NCBI RefSeq assembly: GCF_000372965.1
Contig: NZ_KB890024.1
Span: forward strand, 3,908,839-3,972,838
From: Hoeflea sp. 108
GTDB taxonomy: Bacteria; Pseudomonadota; Alphaproteobacteria; Rhizobiales; Rhizobiaceae
Direction of reading: 5' to 3'
Length of the DNA stretch: 64,000 nucleotides
Each line of letters opens with the position of its first letter. The stretch's first letter is position 1. Below are positions 50,246-58,954 of this stretch, piece by piece. Under the pieces are notes generated by a model. That model saw only the letters and a program-made list of their open reading frames with translations, did not search any database and was not told where the DNA came from. Position numbers and translations under genes: made by a program.

Positions 50246-51693
50246 CCGGCCAGCCCGCTTTGTCACTGGCCGCCTATGCGGTGCACCTCGCCGGCCCGAC
50301 CGACTTCGATGGCTGGCGCGATGCCGCGCGCAGGCTGAGCACCAACGAGGTGAAGCCCGAGGACATCGAGTGGCATGTCGGCGGCGAAGGCGACGAACTG
50401 CCGGCGCCGACGCCGGGCGTCGAACTCAGGGTCTCCCGAGAATTCGTCGAGCGTGCCACCATCGTCGCATGCCACAGCGACAGCGAGCGGTTCGCCCTGC
50501 TCTACCGGTTGCTGTGGCGGCAGCGCAGCGAACCGCATTTGCTCCGGATCGCCTCCGACCCGGACGTGCGCCGTTTCGAGACGATGGAGAAATCGGTCCG
50601 GCGCGACGAGCACAAGATGCACGCCTTCGTCCGCTTCCGAAAGATCGGCGATGGAAACGACGAGCGTTTCGTCGCCTGGTTCGAGCCCGATCATTTCATC
50701 CTCGAACTGGCCGCCCCGTTCTTCGTGCGCCGCTTCACCGGCATGCATTGGGCAATCCTGACGCCCCGTGGCTCGACCGAGTGGGACCGCGAAAGACTGG
50801 CGTTCGGCCCCGGTGCCTCTAGGAACGACGCGCCCACCGCCGACCAGTCGGAGGAGATGTGGCGGACCTATTTCGCCAACATCTTCAACCCAGCCCGCCT
50901 GAAGGTGAAGGCGATGCAATCGGAGATGCCCAAGAAATACTGGCGGAACCTGCCGGAGGCCTCGCTCATTCCGAATCTGATCGCTGGCGCCGACGAGGCG
51001 GCCCGCGAGATGATCGCGAGGATGCCGACCATGCCCGCAGCGCATCACCAGGCGATACAGGCCAGGCACTGGCCCTCAGCCGAAGCTGTTACCGAGACCG
51101 CGGCTCGATCTATCGACGCTTTGCGCCAGCAGGCAAGCCAGTGCCGGCGCTGCCCGCTGTGGAGCGAAGCGACGCAGACGGTGTTCGGCGAAGGCCCTGA
51201 CATTGCCGAACTGGTGTTCGTCGGCGAGCAGCCCGGCGACCAGGAAGACCTGCAGGGCCGGCCCTTCGTCGGCCCGGCCGGCAGGATCTTCGACGCGGTG
51301 CTCGGCGAAGCCGGCATCGACCGCACGGCGGTCTATGTCACCAACGCGGTCAAGCACTTCAAGTTCGAGCCGCGCGGCAAGCGCCGTATCCACAGCAAGC
51401 CCAATGCCGGCGAGGTGCAGGCCTGCCGCTGGTGGCTGGCGCAGGAGTTGACGCTGCTGAAGCCGAAGCTGGTGGTGGCGCTCGGCGCGACCGCGGCCCA
51501 GTCGCTGCTGGAGGCGCCGGTGGCGATCACCCGGCAACGCGGCCAGACCATCGAACGCGACGACGGGCTCGCGGTGTTCCTGACGATTCACCCGTCCTAC
51601 ATCCTGCGACTCCGCGACCCGCAGGAGGCGGCAGCCGAGCGTACCCGCTTCGCCGAGGACATGAGGGCCGTTCGGGCGATGATGGCCGCGTAG
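50242..51693 (+). CDS. udgX: DUF4130 - UdgX-type uracil-DNA glycosylase fusion
   Basis: 483 residues. The N-terminal ~275 residues are the DUF4130-like domain of unknown role (FEPDHFILELAAPFFVRRF). The C-terminal part is a family-4-type uracil-DNA glycosylase: Cys301/Cys304 (CRRCPLW) and Cys395 as Fe-S ligands, GEQPGDQED (328-336) and HPSYILR (450-456). The loop KRRIH (380-384) is the UdgX hallmark; its His (384) forms a covalent bond with uracil-containing DNA in characterised UdgX. Overlaps the radical SAM gene by 4 bp. Confidence 0.9.
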   Translation: MTGQPALSLAAYAVHLAGPTDFDGWRDAARRLSTNEVKPEDIEWHVGGEGDELPAPTPGVELRVSREFVERATIVACHSDSERFALLYRLLWRQRSEPHLLRIASDPDVRRFETMEKSVRRDEHKMHAFVRFRKIGDGNDERFVAWFEPDHFILELAAPFFVRRFTGMHWAILTPRGSTEWDRERLAFGPGASRNDAPTADQSEEMWRTYFANIFNPARLKVKAMQSEMPKKYWRNLPEASLIPNLIAGADEAAREMIARMPTMPAAHHQAIQARHWPSAEAVTETAARSIDALRQQASQCRRCPLWSEATQTVFGEGPDIAELVFVGEQPGDQEDLQGRPFVGPAGRIFDAVLGEAGIDRTAVYVTNAVKHFKFEPRGKRRIHSKPNAGEVQACRWWLAQELTLLKPKLVVALGATAAQSLLEAPVAITRQRGQTIERDDGLAVFLTIHPSYILRLRDPQEAAAERTRFAEDMRAVRAMMAA

Positions 51694-51785
51694 CGCCGAG
51701 CCAAGCGGAGCCGGGCCAGATCATATCAGGACGAGCCGCCGGCTCGGAGAAACGCCCTCTCGTTCAGACGAAGGGCGGAAGCTTT

Positions 51786-53051
51786 CTACCGGATGAGGAT
51801 CGCCCTGAGGTCGTTGACGTTGGTGCCGGTTGGCCCAGGGACGAAAAGATCGCCCACCGAGTTGAACGCCGTCCAAGCATTGTTGCCGGCGAGCATCGCC
51901 TTGGCGTCGACGTCAACGCCATGCATGCGCGAGACGGTCGAGCCGTCGGCAAAGGCGCCGGCATTGTCTTCGGAGCCGTCGATGCCGTCGGTGTCGGCGG
52001 CCAGCGCGTCGATGCCCTCAAGACCGTCGATACCGATGGCGAAGGCGAGCAGGAATTCGCTGTTGCGGCCACCCTTGCCCTTGGCACGGAGCGTCACGGT
52101 CGTCTCGCCGCCGGACAGGATCAGCACAGGCTTGCTGAATGGCCGGTTGCGGGTAGCGACCTCGCGGGCGATGGCCGCATGTACGCCGCCGACCTCGCGC
52201 GCCTCGCCTTCGATGGCGTCGGAGAGGATGACGGTTTCAACGCCCCGCTTGCGTGCTGCCTCGGCGGCGGCGTCGAGCGACACGGCGGCGGAAGCGATGA
52301 CATGCACCTCGTTGCGGGCAAAACGCGGGTCGGTCGGCTGTGGCGCATCGGCGGCAGCCGAGTTGATGTGGGCTATGACATTGGCGGGCAGCGCGATGCG
52401 GTAGGTTTCGATCAGGCGAAGCGCGTCGGCGCGGGACGCCTCGTCGGGCACGGTCGGCCCAGAGGCGACGAGCGCCGGGTTGTCGCCGGGAATGTCGGAG
52501 ACGACCAGCGAGACGACGCGCGCCGGCCAAGCGGCGGCCGCCAGCCGGCCTCCTTTGATGCCCGAAATGTGCTTGCGGATGGTGTTCATCGCCGAGATCG
52601 GCGCGCCGGAGGCGAGCAGCGCCTCGTTGACGGCAATCTCGTCGGCAAGCGTCAGGCTGCCGGCCGGCGACGGCAGCAGCGCAGAGCCGCCGCCCGAGAC
52701 CAGCGCAACGACGAGATCGTCCTCGGTCAGGCCGGAAACCGTCTGGAGCAGAAGCTTCGCCGCCTCAAGGCCGTTGGCGTCCGGCACCGGGTGCGAGGCC
52801 TCGACGATCCTGATGCGCTCGCAAGGGGCGGCAAAGCCGTAGCGGGTGACCACCACGCCTTCCAGCGGCCCCTGCCAGGCTTTTTCGAATGCGGCCGCCA
52901 TCTGGGCCGAGCCTTTGCCGGCGCCGATGACGATGGTCCGGCCCTTGGGCTTTTCCGGCAGGTGGCGGCGGATGGTGAGCTCCGGATCGGCAGCAGCGAC
53001 GGCCGCTTCGAAGATGCTAGTCAGAAACTGCTTGGGGTCGGTCATGGCCAT
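51786..53051 (-). CDS. Glycerate 2-kinase (DUF4147/MOFRL family)
   Basis: 421 residues. The N-terminal kinase domain (1-230, with VIGAGKGSAQMAAAFE and ALVSGGGSALLPSP) and the C-terminal MOFRL domain (about 300-415, with SGGETTVTLRAKGKGGRNSEFLLA and AADTDGIDGSEDNAGAF) match the GckA/TtuD type, which phosphorylates D-glycerate to 2-phosphoglycerate. GAGAG supports ATG 53051. An upstream in-frame extension would read through an intergenic repeat (PFDKLRTG) and is rejected. Placed at the end of the purine-degradation cluster. Confidence 0.9.
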   Translation of the reverse strand: MAMTDPKQFLTSIFEAAVAAADPELTIRRHLPEKPKGRTIVIGAGKGSAQMAAAFEKAWQGPLEGVVVTRYGFAAPCERIRIVEASHPVPDANGLEAAKLLLQTVSGLTEDDLVVALVSGGGSALLPSPAGSLTLADEIAVNEALLASGAPISAMNTIRKHISGIKGGRLAAAAWPARVVSLVVSDIPGDNPALVASGPTVPDEASRADALRLIETYRIALPANVIAHINSAAADAPQPTDPRFARNEVHVIASAAVSLDAAAEAARKRGVETVILSDAIEGEAREVGGVHAAIAREVATRNRPFSKPVLILSGGETTVTLRAKGKGGRNSEFLLAFAIGIDGLEGIDALAADTDGIDGSEDNAGAFADGSTVSRMHGVDVDAKAMLAGNNAWTAFNSVGDLFVPGPTGTNVNDLRAILIR

Positions 53052-53106
53052 CCGGACTCTCACTATCAGTCGCTTTGTCTGTTCATGTCGCGCCGCCACT
53101 CGTCCC

Positions 53107-53126
53107 GTCCTGAGCTTGTCGAAGGG
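53107..53126. repeat. Dispersed repeat motif (gtcctgagcttgtcgaaggg)
   Basis: This motif, read on the other strand as cccttcgacaagctcagg, is a widespread intergenic repeat of GC-rich proteobacteria. Read through, it encodes the artefactual peptide PFDKLRTG. Confidence 0.65.
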
Positions 53127-53218
53127 CCGGCACCTAAGGCGCAAGCGGCTACGTTGACGCCCCCTCGCCCCGCCGTTCACGAGGAGAAGGTAAAGGTGGC
53201 GGCAACGCTGTATTCAAA

Positions 53219-53716
53219 TCATACCGGCCCGAGCGCCACTTCCTGCCTCGGAACACCCAGATGGTCGGCGATTGCCGCCACGACTACCTCGTGGTCCTGC
53301 CGCTCCGGCAGGCCGGACACGGCAACGACGCCGATAACGCCGACGCCCTTGATCCGGATCGGGAATCCACCGCCGGCGAGCACATAGTCCTCGATCGGCA
53401 GGGCCTCGCCCACCGGGAAGGTGCGATCTTCGCGCGCCTTGGTCAGCACCATGCGGTAGCTGCTGCGATGGAACATCTTGACCACATTGATCTTGCGGCG
53501 CGTCCACTCGGAATTGCTCGATGTCGAGCCAGGCAGCGCGCAGTAGAACAGCGTCCGGTCCCACAGCTTGATATCAACCACGATCGGGAACTTCTCGGTG
53601 AGCCCGCGGGTGCGGATGGCCGAGCCGATCTCGTAGGCTGTCGCCTCGTCGAAGCCATCGAAGACCAGCCGGGTCTCCTGCTCGGCGATCTTCTTCACAT
53701 CATCGGCAGTTGCCAT
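53219..53716 (-). CDS. UPF0303 family protein (heme-degrading-domain/GlcG-HbpS-like)
   Basis: 165-residue cytoplasmic protein of the UPF0303 family, with KFPIVVDIKLWDRTLFYCALPGSTSSN, RRKINVVKMFHRSSYRM and a terminal IGVVAVSGLPERQDHEVVVAAI strand-helix. The family is related to GlcG/HbpS proteins and is often found near purine or ureide genes. Activity unknown. AAGGAGGAG fixes ATG 53716. Lies between guaD and the glycerate kinase on the same strand. Confidence 0.82.
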   Translation of the reverse strand: MATADDVKKIAEQETRLVFDGFDEATAYEIGSAIRTRGLTEKFPIVVDIKLWDRTLFYCALPGSTSSNSEWTRRKINVVKMFHRSSYRMVLTKAREDRTFPVGEALPIEDYVLAGGGFPIRIKGVGVIGVVAVSGLPERQDHEVVVAAIADHLGVPRQEVALGPV

Positions 53717-53774
53717 CGTCCGCTCCTCCTTCAGACCAGAGGTCACATGGCAGACGCAGGCCAATGACGCAAGG

Positions 53775-55094
53775 TCAGGCCGTCTTGTCCATCACCGACT
53801 TTGCCGGCACGCCCGCGACATAGACCTCGACCACGGCACGGTCGTCGCCCATCGTCTGCAGCAGGAACAGCTCTTCGGCCAGCGTGCCGCAGCGCTCCAT
53901 CCTGAGCCGCATGCCCGGCGTGGCGCGCGAATCGAGCACGACGATGTCGGCGTCGGTGCCGACGTCGAGCGTACCAACCTTGTCGGAGATCGACAGCGCC
54001 TCGGCGTTGCCGCGCGTCAGCTGCCAATAGGACGCCAGCGGGTTGAGCTTCTCGCCGTTGAGCGCGATGACCTTGTAGGCTTCGTCCATGGTGCGCAGCA
54101 TCGAATAGCTGGTGCCGCCGCCGACGTCGGTCGCAGTCGCGATGCGCAACGGCTTCTCACGCCGGCGATAGCGCTGGTAGTCGAAGAGGCCCGAGCCAAG
54201 GAACAGGTTGGAGGTCGGGCAGAACACGGCGATCGAGCCATGTTCGGAGATCGCGTCGGATTCGCGCTCGCCGAGATGGATGCAATGGCCGAGCAGCGTG
54301 CGCTGACCGAGCAGGCCGTAGTGGTCGTAGATGTCGGTGTAGTCGCGCGACCAGGGGTAAAGTTCCTGGGTGAAGGCAATCTCGGCGTGGTTCTCCGACA
54401 GATGCGTCTGGATGTGCAAGCCGGGATGCTCCTTCGCCAGCTGCCCCGCCATCTCCATCTGCTCGGGCGTCGATGTGATGGCGAAGCGCGGGGTGATCGC
54501 ATAGTGCTGGCGACCCTTGCCGTGCCACTCCGCAATCAGCGCCTTGGTGTCGTCATAGCTCGCCTGCGGCGTGTCGAGCACGCCATCGGGCGCATTGCGG
54601 TCCATCATCACCTTGCCGGCGATATTGAGCATGTTGCGGTCATGCGATTCGGCGAAGAACGCCTCGGCCGACTGCTTGTGAACGGAGCAATAGGCGGCGA
54701 CCGTCGTCGTGCCCTGGCGCACCACCTCGTCGAGGAACAGGCGCGCGATGCGACGGCCGTGCTGGGCGTCGATGAACTTGGTCTCTTCCGGAAAGGTATA
54801 TTTGTTCAGCCATTCCAGCAGCTCGGCGCCGTAGGCGGCGATGATCTGCATCTGCGGCACATGCACATGCGCGTCGATAAATCCTGGGAGGATGAGATGC
54901 GGGCGATGATCGATGAGCTGGACATTGCTGCCGGCCTGGGCCGCGACCTGGGCGTAACCGCCGACCGCGGCGATCTTGCCGTCCCGCATCAGCACCGCGC
55001 CGTCTTCCTCATAGGCGTAGGCGGCATGGTCGTCGGCACTGTCGGGCCAGCGCCGGAACGACAGGGTGCGGCCGCGGAGAAGGGTCGTGGTCAT
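53775..55094 (-). CDS. guaD: Guanine deaminase
   Basis: 439 residues. Amidohydrolase fold with metal ligands in FIDAHVHVPQMQ, THLSENHAEI, GHCIHL and the late Asp in TATDVGGGTS. The family-specific PQ motif and YSMLRTMDEAYKV helix support guanine rather than cytosine or chlorohydrolase activity. Converts guanine to xanthine and ammonia, feeding XdhABC. Downstream of the urate hydroxylase gene by 87 bp on the same strand. Confidence 0.94.
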   Translation of the reverse strand: MTTTLLRGRTLSFRRWPDSADDHAAYAYEEDGAVLMRDGKIAAVGGYAQVAAQAGSNVQLIDHRPHLILPGFIDAHVHVPQMQIIAAYGAELLEWLNKYTFPEETKFIDAQHGRRIARLFLDEVVRQGTTTVAAYCSVHKQSAEAFFAESHDRNMLNIAGKVMMDRNAPDGVLDTPQASYDDTKALIAEWHGKGRQHYAITPRFAITSTPEQMEMAGQLAKEHPGLHIQTHLSENHAEIAFTQELYPWSRDYTDIYDHYGLLGQRTLLGHCIHLGERESDAISEHGSIAVFCPTSNLFLGSGLFDYQRYRRREKPLRIATATDVGGGTSYSMLRTMDEAYKVIALNGEKLNPLASYWQLTRGNAEALSISDKVGTLDVGTDADIVVLDSRATPGMRLRMERCGTLAEELFLLQTMGDDRAVVEVYVAGVPAKSVMDKTA

Positions 55095-55181
55095 GGCAAA
55101 TCCAGCTTTCAGTTCGGGCCAGCTTGGGTGTGGCCGGCCTCAAGGTCTGCGAACGGCCGCTAGCCGGTCAGTTCCGGGCCG

Positions 55182-56405
55182 TCAGTTCTTGCGGGCCTGT
55201 TCGTACCAGGCGACGAGCAGTGCCCGCTCCTCCGGTGTGATCTGGGTCACGTTTCCGGGCGGCATGGCGTGGCTGCGGCCGGCCTGCAGATAGATCTCGC
55301 GGGCATGCTCGGCAATGGCGCCGTCGGTCTCGAGAATAACACCCTTCGGCGCGTGGTAGATGCCCTCATAGGATGGTTCGGCGGCGTGGCACATGGCGCA
55401 CCGGCCGAGCACGGTGTCGCGCACCTTCGGGAACTCGGCCGACGCGACGAAAGGTGTGGTGGTGACGGCGGCGTTCTTGTCCTCGCCGGTCAGAACCTTG
55501 GGCACCGTCGACAGCCACATGATGATGATGAACAGCAAGGTGGCGGCCAGCCAGGTCCAGTGCGGGTTGCCGGCGCGCTTGTGGATGGTGTTGAAGTAGT
55601 GGCGGATCAGCACGCCGATGATGAAGATCAGCGAGGCGATGACCCAGTTGAACTGCGTGCCGAACGCCAGCGGGTAGTGGTTCGACAGCATCAGGAACAC
55701 GACCGGCAGGGTCAGGTAGTTGTTGTGCGTCGAGCGTGTCTTGGCGATCTTGCCGTATTTCGGGTCGGGCTTGCGGCCGGCGATGAGGTCCGCGACGACG
55801 ATCTTCTGGTTCGGGATGATGACCATGAAGACGTTGGCCGACATGATCGTCGCCGTGAAGGCGCCGAGATGCAGGAAGGCGGCGCGGCCGGTGAACAGCT
55901 GCGTGTAGCCCCAGCTCATGAACACCACCACCGCATAGAGGATGATCATCAGAAGCGTGTCGTGGTCGCCGAGCTTCGACTTGCAGAGCAGGTCGTAGAT
56001 GATCCAGCCGAGGCCGATCGAAGCCAGCGAGATGGCGATGGCGATGGGCGCAGACACGTCGAGCACGTTGCGGTCGATCAGGAACAGTTCGGCGCCGCCG
56101 TAATAGACCAGGCAGAGCAGCGTGAAGCCCGACAGCCAGGTGGCGTAGGACTCCCACTTGAACCATGTCAGGTGCTCCGGCATCTGCGCCGGCGCGACCA
56201 GGTATTTCTGAATGTGGTAGAAGCCGCCGCCGTGGACCTGCCACTCCTCGCCATGGGCGCCCACGGGCAAGGCGTCATGCTTGCGCAGCCCGAGATCGAG
56301 CGCGATGAAATAGAATGATGAGCCGATCCAGGCCATCGCAGTGATGACATGCAGCCACCGCACGGCGAAGCTCGCCCACTCCATGAAAAACGCCAAGTCG
56401 TACAT
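55182..56405 (-). CDS. puuD: Membrane-bound urate hydroxylase
   Basis: 407 residues. About eight N-terminal helices (1-305) followed by a periplasmic cytochrome c domain (about 325-405) with CAMCH (336-340) and a Met ligand in SHAMPPGN (Met381). This matches PuuD, a proteobacterial urate hydroxylase that makes 5-hydroxyisourate and passes electrons to the respiratory chain instead of oxygen. aaggga precedes the ATG. Divergent from a LysR regulator. Confidence 0.93.
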   Translation of the reverse strand: MYDLAFFMEWASFAVRWLHVITAMAWIGSSFYFIALDLGLRKHDALPVGAHGEEWQVHGGGFYHIQKYLVAPAQMPEHLTWFKWESYATWLSGFTLLCLVYYGGAELFLIDRNVLDVSAPIAIAISLASIGLGWIIYDLLCKSKLGDHDTLLMIILYAVVVFMSWGYTQLFTGRAAFLHLGAFTATIMSANVFMVIIPNQKIVVADLIAGRKPDPKYGKIAKTRSTHNNYLTLPVVFLMLSNHYPLAFGTQFNWVIASLIFIIGVLIRHYFNTIHKRAGNPHWTWLAATLLFIIIMWLSTVPKVLTGEDKNAAVTTTPFVASAEFPKVRDTVLGRCAMCHAAEPSYEGIYHAPKGVILETDGAIAEHAREIYLQAGRSHAMPPGNVTQITPEERALLVAWYEQARKN

Positions 56406-56498
56406 CCGCCGTCCCTTTTCGCAGCATCAGCGATCTTACGATGCCTGATGCCTCGCGGAAGAGGAAGGATTCGCGATGACTTTCAAAAAAATCTGGAA

Positions 56499-56515
56499 AA
56501 TACTAACGTGGTATT
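56499..56515. promoter_or_regulatory. Candidate LysR box AATAC-N7-GTATT
   Basis: 5-bp arms around seven bases fit the T-N11-A rule of LysR-type sites. It lies in the 145-bp region between puuD and the divergent LysR gene, 36 bases before the LysR start. Confidence 0.55.
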
Positions 56516-56550
56516 GCGCGGCATAAGCCGGCTATGGAACCGGGGCACGC

Positions 56551-57471
56551 ATGGCATACCTTGATAACATCGCTGTCTTCGTTCGCGTCGTGGAACTCGG
56601 CAATCTTTCCGCCGCGGGCCGCGACATGCGCATTTCGCCTGCCGTCGCGTCCAACAGAATCAAGGAGTTGGAAAAGCATCTCGGCGTGCGCCTGTTCAAC
56701 CGCACGACGCGCCAGCTGATGCCGACCGAGCACGGCAACGTCTTTTACACCGGCGCCAAGCAGGTGCTGGACGCCATCACCGAGGCGGAGGCCGCGGTCG
56801 CAGCTCTTTCCGGCCAGCCGCGCGGCACCATCCGTGTCACAGCACCCCTCGGCCTCGGCCGGCGGCTGGTTGCCTCGGGCATTCCTGAATTCCACGACAA
56901 GTACCCTGATATCGAGGTCAGGCTCCGCTTGTCCGACCACAATGTAGACATCCTCAAGGAAGGCCTCGACGTGGCCTTCCGGCTTGGCGTGATCGAGGAT
57001 TCCAGCCTCCGGATGCGCGGCATCATGGAGTGCGAGCGCGTTCTGGTCGCCTCGCCGAAATATCTGGAGCGGCGCGGAGAGCCGCAGAGCCCGCACGAAC
57101 TAATCGGCAAGAAGCACGACTGCCTGATGCTGCGTTATCCCGGCGCGCGCGAGTTCTTCTGGACCCTGGAGACACCGGGCGGGCCGACGAAGTTCGAAGT
57201 GCACGGGCCCTTCGATTCGGACGACGGGGACGTGCTGACCGGCTGGGCCCTTGCCGGCCGCGGCATCATCAACAAACCTCGTTTCGAGGTCGAGCCCTTC
57301 ATCCGTGACCAGCGGCTCAAGGTCATCCTGCCGCAGACGCCGCCGACGCCGGTGCAGTTCGCCGCGGTCTATCCGCACAAGAAGCTGCAGGACCCGAAGG
57401 TCCGGCTGCTTCTCGACTTCATGGCGGAGCGCTGCCACAAGCTGATCAAGGACATCCTTGCCGGCAAGTAG
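56551..57471 (+). CDS. LysR family transcriptional regulator
   Basis: 306 residues. N-terminal HTH (about 4-60: LDNIAVFVRVVELGNLSAAGRDMRISPAVASNRIKELEKHLGVRLFNR) and a LysR substrate-binding domain. It resembles the CrgA-like subgroup with the GTIRVTAPLGLGRRLVASGIPEF opening. Divergent from puuD, so it is probably the inducer-responsive activator of puuD-guaD; the ligand is unknown, with urate-pathway intermediates as candidates. Confidence 0.91.
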   Translation: MAYLDNIAVFVRVVELGNLSAAGRDMRISPAVASNRIKELEKHLGVRLFNRTTRQLMPTEHGNVFYTGAKQVLDAITEAEAAVAALSGQPRGTIRVTAPLGLGRRLVASGIPEFHDKYPDIEVRLRLSDHNVDILKEGLDVAFRLGVIEDSSLRMRGIMECERVLVASPKYLERRGEPQSPHELIGKKHDCLMLRYPGAREFFWTLETPGGPTKFEVHGPFDSDDGDVLTGWALAGRGIINKPRFEVEPFIRDQRLKVILPQTPPTPVQFAAVYPHKKLQDPKVRLLLDFMAERCHKLIKDILAGK

Positions 57472-57488
57472 GCTAGCCGCGTCAACAC

Positions 57489-58826
57489 TTAGACGACGGC
57501 CTGATAGGCCGAGGTCCAGAAGTCGGTGTAATGCGCTGGCGCCTGCGGCGAATCCATCAGCCGTTGGGTGAGCAGGATGCCAGCCAGATCCTCGACCGGA
57601 TCGGCATAGGCAGAGGTGCCATAGCCGCCGTCCCAGCCGAAACGCCCCGGTGACATCCAGAGATTGTCACGCTTGAGGGCCACCGACATGCCGAGCCCCC
57701 AGCCCGAACTGCCGTTGAAGAACATAGCCGCGCTGTCCTTCTGCTCTGCTGTCAGCTGGTCGGTGGTCATCAGTTCGACCGATGCGCGCGACAGGATGCG
57801 CTCGCTGCCGAGCTGCCCTTTGCCGAGCAGCATCCGCTGGAAGGCGAGATAGTCTTCGGCAGTCGAGACCAGGCCGCCGCCGCCGGATTCGAACGTGACT
57901 GGCTTGGCAAACCGGCCGCCCGATGCCTCGTCATAGACGCCGAGCTTGCCGGTCTGGAAGTCGCGCGAATAGGCAGTGGCGAGCCGACCGATCTTGTCGG
58001 CAGGCACATGGAAACCGGTGTCCTTCATGCCGAGCGGCGCGAAGATACGCTCCTGCATGAAGGTGGACAGCGGTTGGTCCGCGGCGCGCGTGACCAGCAC
58101 ACCGGCCACGTCGAGCCCGGTGTGGTAGAGCCAACCCTCACCGGGCTGGTGGGCGAGCGGCAGGCTGCCCACAGCCTTCATGAAGGCGTCGGGTGAACCC
58201 TTGAACAGGTCGGCGCTCGGGGCGATGCCAGCCTCTTCCATCGCAAACTGCAGCGGATAGGCGAAGGGATAGACCATGATCGCGCCCAGACCGAAGCGCA
58301 AGGTGAGCAGGTCGCGTAGCGTGACCGGGCGGCTGGCCGGCACGGTATCGGTGAGCTGACCGCCGACCGTCTTCAGCACCTTGCGGTCGGCTAGTTCCGG
58401 CAGCCACTTGTCGACGGGGTCGTCGAGCCTGAGGCGGCTTTCCTCGACCAGGATCATGGCCGCTGTCGCGGTGACCGGCTTGGTCAGCGAAGCGATGCGG
58501 AAGATGGTGTCGCTGCGCATCGGCTTGCCGTCGTTGAGCGAAAGCGTGCCGGCAGCCTCGATATGGGTCTCGCCGCCACGGTTCACCGCCCACACCAGTC
58601 CGGGCACATCACCGCTTTCGACATGCCCAGCCATCACCTTGCGCATCCACTCGAGCCGGTCGGCGGAGAAATTGCCCGTCGTCATCGTCGTTATCCCTGA
58701 TTTTGCAGTCACGGTCGCCACGCCCGCGTCCGACTGCTCCTGCTGTGCCGATGCCATTGTGGGGACCAGAAGCGCCGAAAGGGCGGCACCTTTCATCACC
58801 GTACGGCGATCCATTCCCGTGTTCAT
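57489..58826 (-). CDS. Exported serine hydrolase (class C beta-lactamase fold)
   Basis: 445 residues. The Tat-like signal MDRRTVMKGAALSALLVPTMASA precedes a beta-lactamase/esterase domain. The catalytic pair is Ser113 and Lys116 in IASLTKPV; the Tyr motif is YHTG. The C-terminal HTG/KTG-like motif is not clear (GGYGTSAY region), so esterase rather than lactamase activity is likely. Divergent from an HxlR regulator across a 128-bp region with a 9-bp inverted repeat. Confidence 0.86.
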   Translation of the reverse strand: MNTGMDRRTVMKGAALSALLVPTMASAQQEQSDAGVATVTAKSGITTMTTGNFSADRLEWMRKVMAGHVESGDVPGLVWAVNRGGETHIEAAGTLSLNDGKPMRSDTIFRIASLTKPVTATAAMILVEESRLRLDDPVDKWLPELADRKVLKTVGGQLTDTVPASRPVTLRDLLTLRFGLGAIMVYPFAYPLQFAMEEAGIAPSADLFKGSPDAFMKAVGSLPLAHQPGEGWLYHTGLDVAGVLVTRAADQPLSTFMQERIFAPLGMKDTGFHVPADKIGRLATAYSRDFQTGKLGVYDEASGGRFAKPVTFESGGGGLVSTAEDYLAFQRMLLGKGQLGSERILSRASVELMTTDQLTAEQKDSAAMFFNGSSGWGLGMSVALKRDNLWMSPGRFGWDGGYGTSAYADPVEDLAGILLTQRLMDSPQAPAHYTDFWTSAYQAVV

Positions 58827-58896
58827 CCTCGCCTCCTTGGGGCGCAGTACAAGGTCACCGGCGAACCGCCGGTCAAAACCGATTGCATTTACTAAT

Positions 58897-58935
58897 CAGT
58901 TGCAAGATAGGGCGACCGATTTTACATTGCAACTG
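58897..58935. promoter_or_regulatory. 9-bp inverted repeat, candidate HxlR operator
   Basis: CAGTTGCAA (58897-58905) and TTGCAACTG (58927-58935) form a perfect inverted repeat with a 21-bp spacer, between the serine hydrolase and the HxlR gene. It ends 19 bases before the HxlR start. Confidence 0.6.
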
Positions 58936-58954
58936 GTTTTCTGGAGCATCTGTC

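Noticed and set aside
53052..53180. N-terminal extension of glycerate kinase
   Set aside because: The extension reads through a dispersed repeat (PFDKLRTG) and lacks homology; ATG 53051 has a better ribosome site.
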